In this document: positions 1-10,935 of the stretch, piece after piece
Layout of the letters: the number at the start of each line of letters is the position of its first letter
Numbering within the stretch: the first letter of the stretch is position 1
Notes under the pieces: model-generated
Databases searched by the model: none
Told to the model about the DNA's origin: nothing
What the model saw: only the letters and a program-made list of their open reading frames with translations
Source: Saprospiraceae bacterium
GTDB lineage: Bacteria; Bacteroidota; Bacteroidia; Chitinophagales; Saprospiraceae
Direction: 5' to 3'
DNA: 64,000 nt
Assembly (NCBI GenBank): GCA_016716335.1
Contig: JADJWN010000010.1
Location: forward strand, 102,627 to 166,626
Translations under genes and position numbers: made by a program

Positions 1-778
1 AATTCGTCCCTGATATATTACAACTCGTCTCATCTGATCCCACCGTCCTTGAAGTTTGGATATGTTGTTTGATGTGCTTATAGGCACCCATCATACCGGC
101 TGCGCTTTGAGCCACCATATTGGTTATAGTACCTTGAGAGATAGGTAAATCAAACAGGTCACAAAATAGTTCCTGTAATCTACCTTTGGATATTACCTGT
201 CTGACATTAAAGTATGTAGCCCAACAGCGGATTTGTTGTCCATACTGTATTTTTGATTTGACTTCCTTAATGGGTAATACGCTGCTGGATAGTTTATTAC
301 AACAGGGACACACTACACTATATTTTACATATTCTGTGACTATGGGTTTGACAGGAGGTATATCCAAAACCTGTTGTCTGTCCACAATGGTTTGCTCAAT
401 ACCCGTCAAATCGTTCTTACAAAAGTGACATTGTTCCACCTTAAAGTCTTGTACCTCATCCGGTGTACTTCGGAATTGCAGATTACTGCCTTTATGATCC
501 GGTTGCCCTCCTGGCTTTTTATCTCCTGGCTTTCTGCCAGACAAGTTGGACTTGGTACTTTTTGTGATATCTTTGGATGGAGGTAGCGAAGAATTGCGAC
601 TGGTAATCTTAGCTCGTAAAAGCAAATTTTCTTCCCGTAGAAATTTATTTTCCTTTTCCAATAACTCGACTTTCTTTTCTAAAAACTCAGCATGAGCTCT
701 CAGTCGAGTCAATTCATGAATTATATCTTGTAAATTTTCGATGATAGGTGTATTTTTATCTTTTCGTCCTATCAACAT
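1..778 (-). CDS. IS66 family transposase, 3' end outside window
   Basis: This gene would catalyse cut-and-join movement of the insertion sequence. 259 residues are visible from an ATG at 778. Residues about 15-58 form a charged coiled coil with many E, K and L. NSSLPPSKD at 62-70 is the conserved IS66 N-terminal motif, followed by a basic GRKPGDKKPGGQ stretch. Cysteine pairs near 117-120 (CHFC) and 157-160 (CPCC) fit the zinc-finger-like IS66 domain. GSDETS at 247-252 carries the first acidic residue of the DDE catalytic core. The remaining two acidic residues lie off the left edge. No frameshift is seen in the visible part. No orf2 (TnpB) can be seen upstream, which suits the single-ORF IS66 subgroup. 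Confidence 0.88.
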   Translation of the reverse strand, partial: MLIGRKDKNTPIIENLQDIIHELTRLRAHAEFLEKKVELLEKENKFLREENLLLRAKITSRNSSLPPSKDITKSTKSNLSGRKPGDKKPGGQPDHKGSNLQFRSTPDEVQDFKVEQCHFCKNDLTGIEQTIVDRQQVLDIPPVKPIVTEYVKYSVVCPCCNKLSSSVLPIKEVKSKIQYGQQIRCWATYFNVRQVISKGRLQELFCDLFDLPISQGTITNMVAQSAAGMMGAYKHIKQHIQTSRTVGSDETSCNISGTN

Positions 779-847
779 TTCAGATTAGTTCAACAAATAT
801 ATTACATTATTTCCAATATGTTGTACTTTTTATAGCTGAATAGTTAC
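1..847. mobile_element. Right part of an IS66-type insertion sequence
   Basis: The stretch carries a minus-strand IS66 transposase gene running off the left edge and ends at TATAGCTGAATAGTTAC (831-847). Read inward, this tip begins GTAAC, as expected of IS66-family ends, which start GTAA. The same 17 bases occur in inverted orientation at 6541-6557, and the match stops exactly at 847, so 847 is the likely outer boundary. The 52 bases between the tip and the transposase ATG are leader. The left half of the element lies outside the window, so the target duplication cannot be checked. Confidence 0.75.
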
Positions 848-860
848 CAGGATTATTTCT

Positions 861-891
861 CCATTTGCAAAATGTGTATTTTTGCAAATGG
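861..891. promoter_or_regulatory. Perfect 12-bp inverted repeat over a -7-like box
   Basis: CCATTTGCAAAA at 861-872 is repeated in inverted form at 880-891 with a 7-base spacer. The second arm overlaps TATTTTTG (877-884), which fits the Bacteroidota -7 box TAnnTTTG. It lies about 33 bases upstream of the GLPGLI start, so it may be a promoter with an overlapping operator. No good -33 TTTG at 19-base spacing is visible. It could also be a hairpin in the 5' leader. Confidence 0.4.
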
Positions 892-923
892 AGATTTTAA
901 CATCATCAACTGAAGGAGGACCT

Positions 924-1595
924 ATGAAGATAAATAATTTTTTTAAATTGGGAATTATAATAAATTTAATAATAAGGATATCATTTATACATGCTCAGTG
1001 TTATTCCTTTATATATAAGCAGACGACAAAATTTCCCGATTTTGCTGTAAAAGAATTCGTGGCTTCTTCAACCGGCATACCCTACAGCTTATATAGTCTG
1101 AATACAAACGGCATAATATCGGAATACAAGTACCTCAAGAGTAATCCTGAATCGGGTTCATTCAGATTGATGGATTTAAATTATTTTAAGGATAACCGTA
1201 CCGGCGAAATTGTACTTGCAGATTTTATGGATAAAGACAGAATTGGGACAATTTTGAAGGCGATAGAAAAGACTTCGTGGAAAATTAGTAAGGATACTAC
1301 ATCCATAAAGGGTTTGAAGGTAAAAAAAGCCACAAATTTTGACAAATATAATAATAAAATTACAGCCTATTATTCAACTGATTTTTCCATCAACGATGGA
1401 CCATGCGAATACAATAATCTCCCCGGATTAATTGTTAAAATAGAGTCCACTTCTCAAACCATCGAACTTACTGAAATTCAGGTAAATGAAAACTGTATTA
1501 TTCCTCTTCCGGGTTCTTTTAATATCAAATGGGTATCCAATGAGGAGTGGGATAAGCATTCTGAAAAAACTCTTGAAGGTTTCATCAAGAAGTAG
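924..1595 (+). CDS. GLPGLI family exported protein
   Basis: The protein belongs to the GLPGLI family of Bacteroidota secreted proteins, whose molecular role is unknown. I chose the ATG at 924 because GAAGGAGGA lies 8 bases upstream and translation then opens with a signal peptide (residues 1-24, hydrophobic run then AQ). The upstream ATG at 882 lies inside the inverted repeat and adds residues that spoil the signal. The mature part has the family hallmark NLPGLI at 165-170, preceded by DGPCEY. The length of 223 residues is at the short end for the family. The gene is followed after about 55 bases by a receptor-like gene; GLPGLI genes next to TonB-receptor-like genes are a recurring arrangement. 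An operon is likely. Confidence 0.8.
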   Translation: MKINNFFKLGIIINLIIRISFIHAQCYSFIYKQTTKFPDFAVKEFVASSTGIPYSLYSLNTNGIISEYKYLKSNPESGSFRLMDLNYFKDNRTGEIVLADFMDKDRIGTILKAIEKTSWKISKDTTSIKGLKVKKATNFDKYNNKITAYYSTDFSINDGPCEYNNLPGLIVKIESTSQTIELTEIQVNENCIIPLPGSFNIKWVSNEEWDKHSEKTLEGFIKK

Positions 1596-1650
1596 AGATT
1601 TGCGAAATATTGTCTGTAAATTTCCTCTTAAGACTTGTGAGAGATTGCAA

Positions 1651-4246
1651 TTGAAACTGGGGTTCGTTTCTTTTACATTACTGATATTTTTATCTTGCAA
1701 CGTTCATGCTCAAGATTTTATCTCAGGCAGGGTCACTGATGAAAAAGGCCATGGCATAGAGTCAGTACAGGTTATTATTATAAATAATACAATTATCATA
1801 TCGGAGTGCTTTACACTTTCAGGGGGAATTTGGGAGTTAAATACTACTCTTCCTGACAGCTTTGATATTCTGTTCAGATATGTAGGCTGCCGCGACACAT
1901 TAATAAAATGGACATTGAATAAAACTCCGCCGGTACCTGTAGAAATTAATCTCCGGTGTATTAATATCCTTCAGGAAATAGAAATTAAGGACAGGAAAAT
2001 AGGATTGGTTTTCAAGGGTGATACCATACATTATGATTTGAGTGTATTCACAAATGGCAGTGAAAAAAACCTGGGAGATATTTTGAAAGTATTACCGGGG
2101 ATTTCATTGGGAACTAGTGGTGAGATAGAATACAATGGAAAAAGGATAGATAAATTATTAATTGAAGGAAAAGACATATTAAATAATCAACACAAACTGG
2201 CCACCGAAGGTATTCAAGCCACTGATATACTTAGTATTCAGATAATTGAGCACTATCAGACTTTTTCACAAAAATTATTTCAGGGATTCAATGACCAGAT
2301 TGCGCTAAATGTGGTGCTGAAGGAAGAGTCAAAATCAAAACTGAAAGGAATGGCACAAATTGATCTTGGTTATAAATCAAAACATCAATCTAATATTTCC
2401 CTATTTAAAATTAATCAAAACAGTGGCAATACCACTTTCCTGAGATCAAACAACACCGGAAAATCCATCATATCGCAAAATGATTTCATGTCTCTCCAGA
2501 CCAATTTACTACGTTCCTCCAAAATAAACAATTCCGGTGATATAGTCAATTCTGAATTTAATGTCAGTGATGATGTCTTTCGAAACAATGATTTCCTTGT
2601 CGCCAGAAACAGTGAAATTTCTTCTGACTCAGGAAAAATGATGGTTCGATATACAATTTTGGGAGGATACCTTAACCGCTATTCAGGAAGAATGGACAAT
2701 CAGCAATTTGTCAACCAAAACACTACGGCAATAATTGACCAGAATAATCGGTTCAAAAACTTGTTCGGTAATTTTCAGTTGAACTTACAGAATAATATGA
2801 GCAATAAAATACGACATGAATTCGATATTCGTGCAGATATCAAAAGACCTCATTTAAACTCACAGGCAGATACCCGAATTCAGTCTGAAAACTTTAAAAG
2901 CAATACTCAAAGTGTTCAAACAGAAACTAATGTTAATCCTGAATTTTACACTAATGTAAAATTATCGGATAAATGGCATTTAACCGGTCAATACAAATTT
3001 TTATATGTCAGCTTAAGGGATTACAGACAAATTGCCGATTCCTTGTATGTCATTGATTTACCCGTAAATATTCTGGACCAGAAACTCACCAATCAAAGAA
3101 TTGTACACAATACCGGAATAAATCTTTACTACGTTTCACCTAAGTTGGACGTAGGTTTGCAGCAGAATTTTAACCTCTTTGAAGGGTGGTATGCATTAAA
3201 AAATACATCAGAACCATATATAATTGATAAAGCAGAAAGCCAATTATCAGAAAAAATTGCTACACTCAAAAGTTTCATCAATTTTAAGGTCAACTCTATT
3301 TCTATTAACCCATCTATTTCTATACCTTATTATGTATTCAGAAATCTGGGTTCTGTTTCAAAAAAGACGTCTTACAAATCCTTCGCTATCCGTAAAATAT
3401 TCTTATGGTAAAGTAAACTTTTTATTATTACAGTACAATTCGGGTTTTGTTCTCCCGGATCACTCATTTATGAACAATCTGACTATCATCCAGAATAGCA
3501 GAAATTATATACTGAACCAAATACAGCCAGAGCAAATCAGCTATACAACCTCCTTAGCTTTGAGTCATTTGTATTTTAATATAACAAATAAATCGAGGTC
3601 ATATTTCAGGATTCAATCAGTCAGGACTTCCAATCCGTTAGTATTTCAAAACAGGGTTCAGGGTAATATAATTGAAAGAACAATGCTTGTTGCAAAGAAA
3701 TCTGAGAGTTTAAGTTTGGTTAAAAACCTTTCATTCTCGGGATCTGATTTTCCTTTGCGGTTTGGAGCAAATTTTATGCTTACCCGGGTAATTTCCACTT
3801 TCTATGACAACCCATCCTCTGAGCTTTTAAATTACAACTCGAATTTTGAAGTTCAATCTAAGTTTAACTCACCTTTTCAGTTTGAAATATCTTCAGGGTT
3901 ATCAGGCAATCAAATGAAGTTCGGCAGTTTTTCCGGAATTGATTTTAAGTCTTTGATGTTCAAAGCGGGTATTAAGTACTATAAAGGAGATTTTCTGACT
4001 AATATCAGTTTTACAACTTTTTATAACTACACTGAAAATAAAGTTCCTGTCAACTTTAGCAATTTAAGCTTTAATATACAGATTCCTTTGAAAGAAAAAT
4101 TAATTTTGCTTATAGATGGATCGAATATTTTAAATCTGAACGGATTCATAAACGTAAATGCTTCAAATAATGAATTTGTCAATGAAATCCATACTTTCAC
4201 AGGTTTTAGAGGATTTTTGATGATAGGTGCACAATACAGAATATAG
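1651..4246 (+). CDS. TonB-receptor-like outer membrane protein with carboxypeptidase-regulatory domain (frameshifted)
   Basis: About 864 residues. A signal peptide ending VHAQ is followed by a beta-sandwich carboxypeptidase-D regulatory-like domain (ISGRVTDEKGHGI) and a plug-like segment (DILKVLPGISLGTSGEIEYNGK...). A long beta-rich region follows, compatible with an outer-membrane barrel. This fits the TonB-dependent-receptor-like partners of GLPGLI genes; the substrate is unknown. The start is uncertain: TTG at 1651 (or 1645) gives a clean signal peptide, whereas the upstream ATGs overlap the GLPGLI gene. The reading frame breaks at an A6 run (3360-3365): frame 1 gives ...RNLGSVSKK and then stops at 3411, while frame 2 continues RLTNPSLSVKYSYGK to 4246. 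One extra A explains it. Either a base-call error or a real disruption is possible. Confidence 0.7.
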
Positions 4247-4372
4247 TTTTCTAAAAAGCATTCTTCCCCTCCTCTCAGGCCCAAACAAATTAATACTCAT
4301 TCATTTGAGAGGATATTCCCTAAGGCGGTTATTTTTACACTGATATTTGATCTTCATCCTAAGTCTGAACAT

Positions 4373-6129
4373 ATGAAATTTCACCCCGGACTCTTGGCAA
4401 TATGCTGTATTATCTTATCTGTCCGTACCATTGCTCAATCGCCACACATACTGCGTACCGATCCCGCATATCATACTTTTGACAGGATGGATGTATTAAG
4501 AATGTCAGACACTTCACTGGTGTCCTCCATTAATAACTACAACCGAAAGGAAATTATCCGATACTTTCAAAAAGTGTGGAATAATGATGCCCTCACTCCA
4601 ACAGACCGATACGACCTGCTTCATGCGTTCAGAGATAATATTGAGTTCTTTACTGAAAAGTCTGATATTGGGAAGGCAGAACATCAGAATCAGGAAGGTC
4701 TTTTTAAAAATGCATCAGAAGAAAACAGGACATCACTCACAGAGATCAGCAGAGCAGACCTTGAAAGATCTCCGGTACTGAAGTATTTTTATAAGTCATG
4801 GGCTAATTTTCTGGAGCTGGAAACTCCTTCTTTCAGTATGTATCTCAATCCTGTACTGCATTTGAACTATGGTAAGGAAAGCGGCACCGACACTCCTGTT
4901 TTCCAGAATACGAGGGGCCTCGATCTCCGTGCATATATTGATAAGAAGGTATATATATATCTTCAACTTCTCGAAAACCAGCGAAGTTTTCTTTCTTACC
5001 AGAATGAAAGAATTGACCGATTTAATGCCTTACCGGGTCAGGGATTATATAAAACTTTTGAAAGTTCAGTAGTGGGCAGACTTAAAGGTTTTGACTATTT
5101 TAATGCTAAAGCTTAGTGGGATTCAATGCGACCCGGAGTATTAATGTAGAACTGGGGCATGGCAATCATTTTATCGGCAATGGTTTCAGGTCGTTGCTGC
5201 TGTCGGATTTCAGCCACAATTATTTTTATCTTAAGCTCAATACCCGCATCTGGAAATTTCAGTACCAGAATATATTTGCAGAGCTTGCTCCGGTATCCGT
5301 CAACAGCATTCCAAGCGATGTATTGTTGCCCAAAAAATATACTGCCACACATTATCTTGCTTTTCTTCCCAATCCGAAATTTGAGGTCGGACTTTTTGAA
5401 ACTGTGGTATTCGGTAGGGAAAAATTCTTTGAACTACAGTACCTCAACCCCATCATATTATACAGAGCAGTGGAACATTCCTTAGGCAGTCCTGACAATG
5501 TAATGCTCGGTCTCAACCTCAAATGGAATTTTATCAAATCCTTCTCCGTATATGGGCAGTTGTTACTGGATGAATTTAAACTGAGCGAACTGAGAAGTGG
5601 TACAGGATGGTGGGCCAACAAAATTGCTGTACAGGCCGGATTGAAGTACATGAATGTACTGAGTATCGATCATCTGGATATGCAGGTCGAATACAACACG
5701 GCACGCCCCTACACCTATACCCACAGGGATACGCTCTCGGTAGGCACAAACATATCTGTAGCCAATTACAGCCATTTCAGCCAGCCGCTGGCACATCCCC
5801 TGGGTGCCAACTTCAGAGAAACAATATTGCTGCTGAGATACAGACCAATGCCAAAATTACAGTTTTCGGGCAGAGTGCTATTGACTGAATGGGGAGATGA
5901 TTTTCCGGGACAAAACTGGGGTGGCAATGTGCTTACACCGCACAATTCGAGAGAGCAGGACTATGGAAACTTCACCGGACAGGGTAAAAAGACCAATATA
6001 ACAGCCGCCTATCTGGATATCCAATATGAATTTTTTCATAATTTCTTTGCCGATCTGAATATCATGCGTCGTCATACAACTTTGAAAATACAGTGTGTCC
6101 AGGCATTGTTTTATGAAATTGCTCAATAA
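4373..6129 (+). CDS. RemB-like gliding motility / capsule-assembly outer membrane protein (frameshifted)
   Basis: The two open segments (4373-5116 and 5116-6129) read as one protein of about 585 residues with an N-terminal signal peptide (ending TIAQ). The central GHGNHFIGNGFRSLLLSDFS and the beta-rich C-terminal half resemble Bacteroidota RemB proteins and Wzi-like capsule-assembly barrels; I rest the call on this motif memory only. The frame changes at about 5111-5114: the first segment ends FNAKA at TAG, and the second resumes LVGFNATRSIN. One missing T would join them. The last roughly 25 residues (after NIMRRHTTL) look unlike a barrel end, so a second indel near 6080 is possible. RemB is linked to gliding in Flavobacterium, which suits the T9SS substrates in this window. 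Confidence 0.6.
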
Positions 6130-6540
6130 ATAAATGAGATGATTATGGGAACGCTCCACTCATACCCGGAATAAACTGTATCAAGCGCATCGGACATCAC
6201 ATTGACCTATAAAAGCCTTAGGCCGTGAGTTCTATTATCAGCCGGCATTGTACAAATGTAAATCATAAGATCCGGTATTCGGCCAAAGCCAATATAACAA
6301 ATGCAGATTTTCCCTTGTAATTTGTCAAGATGGAGTCATACTTGCCCATCAGAATTTCTTAAGTTTAGTGCTTTTTAATGGCCTGTTTTGTCTCTAAGAA
6401 TACACTTTTTAAATAAAAATATAAAATAATTACAGTTCACAGAATTACATCAGACAAAATTTTTATTTTTCGACAACAAATAGAGAAGGGTGGTTTTTCC
6501 AGCAACATTTTCTAGGAGTGGAGTATCCCGATAAAATGGT
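6130..6540. other. Intergenic, no gene seen
   Basis: This A+T-rich stretch has stops in all frames and no tRNA or clear terminator. It may include a decayed 3' end of the preceding gene. It abuts the miniature element starting at 6541. Confidence 0.5.
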
Positions 6541-6772
6541 GTAACTATTCAGCTATATTGTTGCCGCTAAAGATTTTTTCCCACGCCTCATGCTTGGCAA
6601 GTTACGTTATTAGCGTAGCAGACTACGATTTCGTGCCGGTGCTCGACACGTTGGCTTATTTCGGCAAACAGTGAGTTCCGCCAAAATCAAGGTTTGTTAT
6701 CTTTTTATCCAATGATTAATATCTGTGGTTACATATATTACATCTCTATGGGAATATAGCTGAATTAGGCAC
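6541..6772. mobile_element. Miniature IS66-tipped element (MITE-like), about 232 bp
   Basis: The left tip GTAACTATTCAGCTATA (6541-6557) is a perfect inverted copy of the IS66 tip at 831-847. The right end (6753-6772) carries AATATAGCTGAA followed by TTAGGCAC, an imperfect inverted copy of the left tip that shares 12 consecutive bases plus the terminal GT. The interior has no open frame. The flanks (AAAATGGT and AAAAAAGA) are only weakly alike as an 8-base target duplication. It may be a non-autonomous derivative mobilised by the IS66 transposase, or a remnant left by internal deletion. Confidence 0.5.
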
Positions 6773-6884
6773 AAAAAAGATGTTTTCAGTAATGGGTTTT
6801 CAGCATTCTGTCAAACCCGGGTAGCAAAACAGATACTTACAAAAGATAATAAATATACGCAGTAATCTTTGAAAATTTATTTAT

Positions 6885-9800
6885 ATGAAAAACTTGCTAT
6901 TACTCCCAGCGACATTAAGCCGGATCGTTTGCATGGCCGGCTGTCTGCTGACCGGCAATTATCTCATGCCTGCAATAAATCAATTTGCGGATAAAGCATC
7001 TGATCTGACAATGAAGCACAGATATCGTTGTCCCGTGGCTGACAATTGCGAAGATATAAGTGCTGCCCAGACCCTCGTTACAGCTCCGACAGATATCCAT
7101 TGCGGAAGCTATGCCATAAGCACTATGACAGGATGTCTGGAATCGGCCAATCCTGAAAGTACAGTATCAGAATGTGATTTTGGCACTTACCCTACGGTAT
7201 GGTTTAAGATACAAACGGATGGAAATGCAGTGCAGCTGATTACATCCGTATCTACCAATGGTAGCTGGTCACCTGTATGGGCTGTATATTATGGCAGTGA
7301 TTGCAACAATCTTATATTGCTGAGCGGAGGTGATACCAAAACTCCCGGTACGGCTGTCCCCTGTGGTATGCAATCTCCGCATTCTGTGGGTATTCCCAAA
7401 GGTCAGGATGGAATCAGCAGTATTACTACCTTATATGTGGCTGTCAGTACCCGCGATTTTGTAGATGATCCGGATTTTGTATTAAATGCATACACCAAAG
7501 CGGCGTGCACCTCCTGTCTTGGAGATTTAGACTGTAGTTTAGTACCTCATGCCAAACTGCTGGTAACACAGAGATCAGGTGACAGGCCACTTGATGATCC
7601 GTACTTCTGCCCCGGGGAGAGAGTTACGGTTTGTCTGAGCTTTACCTATGATGCCAGCCATACGGGGAATAACTGGTTTCATGGACTGATCCCTGACTTT
7701 GGCCCCGGCTGGGATCTGTCAGCTTTCAATCCTTCAGAGGATATTACAGCTACTCCTCCGGGGGCTCAATGGCACGATGTGGGTGATGGAGCATGCGCAC
7801 CCTTTATCACAGAGTATATGCCGCTGTTGTGTACCTTCACTGACGAAAACGGCATGTTGCGTATATGCAACATACAATGTGGAGACTGTCCTTGCGTAGG
7901 CAACCAACCATTAGCTCCCGGATCAAAACTTCCCGGAGGATGGTTTTGGAGCACCGAAGGGGGCCCCGGCTGTCTCAACAACTGCTCGCCTTCTACAAAA
8001 TATGGTATAGGAAGTTCTAAGGCGGATATCCATATCTGTATGAATCTAAAAGTGAAGGATGCCCCAAGCCAAATAGAATGCGAGAGGAATAAATCTCTTA
8101 AGCTAAGGTTTGTCATCACTTCTAATGCCGTGACAGGATGCTGGCAGGATCCGGTATTTGAGTGTAAACTGGATATTTCGATAGGACTATCATCCTGGGC
8201 AGTGGATTGCAACACACCTCCTCCTGTGATAGCTACACCCGAAAATCCAGTAATCTGTCATGATGAAGTGACCGGGGTCAGACTTAACAAAGCAGATGGT
8301 TTGGACATAGGTAACATTATTGTAAAAGCAATACCTAATCCCAATATTTCAGGTGCATCTGATACAGTTCTTTCAGCCGAATCTGCTCTGCTGAATCAAA
8401 GATTGAGCAATCTGAGCCCTGTGATCCAGATACAGCAGTATGAAATATTTAGCGAATTATCGGGACTTGTGTGTCCTGGTGAAAGAAGATTAATCGACGT
8501 TACAGTTTACCCCGGCATAAAGATTCAGTTTTCGCCCGTAAAAATCTGCAAAGGGGATATCGTAGAACTTTATCCGGATATTCTAGGAGGTACAGGCAAT
8601 TATACAGGCATCAACACCCTTCTCATTCCGGCTTTTCAGTGGAGCACCGGTGACACCACAACGTCTATAAAGGTAAGCCCGGAAGTATCCCGTACTTACA
8701 CCATTACTGTCACGGATGATTCGGATGTTCCGGTACCGGTTCGGTTTTTGTGGAGGTGCAATCCTCACTGAATCTGGAAATAGTCCCAAAGGAAGTACAT
8801 TTGTACAGAGACGGTCTGAACGAGGATTTGGCGGTGAGTGTGGTGGACAGATTGGATTTCATGCCTCAGCAGGCAATATGGGAATCTCATCCTGCAGGAT
8901 TGGATTATGACATTACTGAGGAGGGTGTATTAATTAAAAATACAACTTCGGATATTTCAAATAGCCCATACCAACTGTGTGCATCTGTATTGGACAGCTC
9001 CGGATGTTACACCAAAGTGTGTGAAAAGGTAGAATTTTTGGAGGGGCCCAAAGCCTCACTCTTAGTTATCGGATCTGTACAATGCACCACCAGTCATGTA
9101 AATCTGGGTATCAATACCGTTTTACTGCCGGGTCAGAATGCTGTTTTCAAGCTCCTGGACTGTGACGGAAACTTATTGTACGACACCTCCGGCAATCCTT
9201 ATATACACTACAATCAATTTGAGATTTTCAAAAATGTTCCTTTGACAAATGGTAGCTGTTTTAAACTGGCGTCATTTTTTACAGACGGTTTATTGCAGGA
9301 ATTCGGAGGGAGCTATATATCCACTCTGGAAATTTCTATTCCTCAGGGTGTTCCCGTAGTACTGACTCCGGATACTACCATTTGTACCGGTCAAAGCACG
9401 ACCATCAAAGTAGTGAATGCCGCATCATACTCTGCCTTCAGCTGGCAACCACCTCAGGGTAATGTAAGTAGCTTCACGGTATCTCCGGTCACTACTACTC
9501 AATATTCGGTGACAGCCACACAGTCCAACGGTTGCACAGCTACGGGTACGGTCACTGTCACGGTAAATCCAAAAATCACAGGCAGAATTTCGGGTAAAGA
9601 TGTAATATGTGCGGGAGACAGCACCGTACTGACGGCATCGGGCGGAATAAAATACCTCTGGAATACCGGCGCAACTACGGATCATATTATTGTAAAAAAT
9701 GAAGATCAATATACGGTTACAGTGACAGATTTGTCGGAATGTATCACTACTGCGGCAAAGCAGGTCAGTGTAACCCCTCTGCCTTCAGCAGTGATATCCG

Positions 9801-10510
9801 GGATAAACATGATATGTACAGGCAAAAATAATATGCTGACAGCCTCAGGAGGTGATGATTTCCTCTGGAATACCGGACAACGCAGTCCTTCAATCCTTAT
9901 TAATACATCCGGAATATACACCGTGACAGTAACCAGCAAAAACTGTACTTCCACAGCTCATAAAGTTGTTGAGTTTTCTTACAGCTCATTGCTTTTGCGC
10001 AGCAAAGTGGATACCATGTATATCAAGGCAGGTCAAACCTATCTATATACGTTATTGAGTGATTCATATTCAGAGGAGGACAGCATAAAAATCAGGCAAA
10101 TCAACACACATGAAGCATTCCTCAAAACACATTCCATGGATCAAAAAGGCCTGTTAAGCATAGAATCAGAAAAGTCATTTGTGAAAAACATTGAACTGGC
10201 ATATGAGATATGCGACAGATGTGGAAAATGTGTCACCAGAAAACTGATACTGATTGACGAGCAATTTAAGGATATTTTCCTGCCCTCTTTCATAACTCCT
10301 TTTGCAAACGGGAATACCCACCTGAAATTTTCACCTGACCAGCTTAAGGAAGCAGAACTTTGGGTTTTCAATCAGTTAGGTCAGTTGATATACTACAAGA
10401 AAGGCTATGACAACAGCCTGGACATGGAAGCGTATCCGGCAGGAGTATATTATTATATACTTGGTATCTCGGGAATGAAGATAAAAAGGGCATTCGTGCT
10501 GGTAAGATAA
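6885..10510 (+). CDS. Large secreted Ig/PKD-like adhesin with T9SS tail (frameshifted)
   Basis: Two open segments (6885-8771 and 8750-10510) form one protein of about 1,208 residues. It has an N-terminal hydrophobic signal and a cysteine-rich region (CxxC and CxC patterns; CEDISAAQTL... resembles pre-peptidase-type beta domains). Several Ig-like/PKD-like repeats follow with the recurring pattern ICxGxSTxLTASGG...YLWNTG...YTVTVT. The C-terminus (DIFLPSFITPFANGNTH... to KIKRAFVLVR) is a slightly degenerate gliding-associated T9SS type B sorting tail. The frame breaks near 8721: ...TVTDDSDV reads on as GTGSVFVEVQSS in the next frame, so one missing G (GGATGT becoming GATGT) explains it. The likely role is a cell-surface or secreted adhesin; the ligand is unknown. 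It stands alone, with a leader containing the miniature element. Confidence 0.75.
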
Positions 10511-10743
10511 AGGGTCAGAAATATTTTTACCGGATGGGTAGTTAAACATTGATGTATCAACCTCAATCCTTACTTTTTCAGGAAGTTTATGTAAAAATTT
10601 AATTACAATATTTTAAGCCTGTTAAATTTTCAGGTTAAGGAAGCAATGAATTCATATGATGAATCATTAGCCAGACTGCTGATATTTTATCCTCTGAAAT
10701 TTGGGATGCTTATTTAGCAATAAAGAGGGATAAGTGGAGTGAA

Positions 10744-10786
10744 AAAACAAAAAAACCCTTGATAATAAGTTGATTATCAAGGGTTT
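10744..10786 (-). terminator. Intrinsic terminator after tRNA-Gln
   Basis: AACCCTTGATAAT (10754-10766) pairs with ATTATCAAGGGTT (10773-10785) around a 6-base loop. On the minus strand it is followed by TTTTTGTTTTTT. This 13-bp stem plus U-tract lies directly downstream of the tRNA gene. Confidence 0.85.
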
Positions 10787-10790
10787 TAGT

Positions 10791-10860
10791 TGACCCATAA
10801 GGATTCGAACCTTAACAGACAGAACCAAAATCTGTAGTGCTACCGTTACACCATGGGTCA
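10791..10860 (-). tRNA. tRNA-Gln (anticodon TTG)
   Basis: On the minus strand the acceptor arm TGACCCA pairs with TGGGTCA. The anticodon stem ACAGA/TCTGT encloses TTTTGGT with anticodon TTG, and the T arm contains GGTTCGAATCC. The 3' CCA is not encoded. It reads CAA (and possibly CAG) codons. Confidence 0.93.
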
Positions 10861-10935
10861 TTATTGCTTTTCAAAAGCGGTGCAAAAGTAAAGTTTTTTT
10901 CTATATAGCTGTATATTTTGATGTCAAAAAAAATT

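Noticed and set aside
186..586. Open stretches on the plus strand inside the IS66 region
   Set aside because: They are antisense shadows of the transposase, which has clear IS66 motifs on the minus strand.
3355..3370. Programmed frameshift at AAAAAAG in the receptor-like gene
   Set aside because: A_AAA_AAG favours -1 slipping, but the downstream frame requires +1. Other genes nearby break the same way in ordinary homopolymers, so error is simpler.
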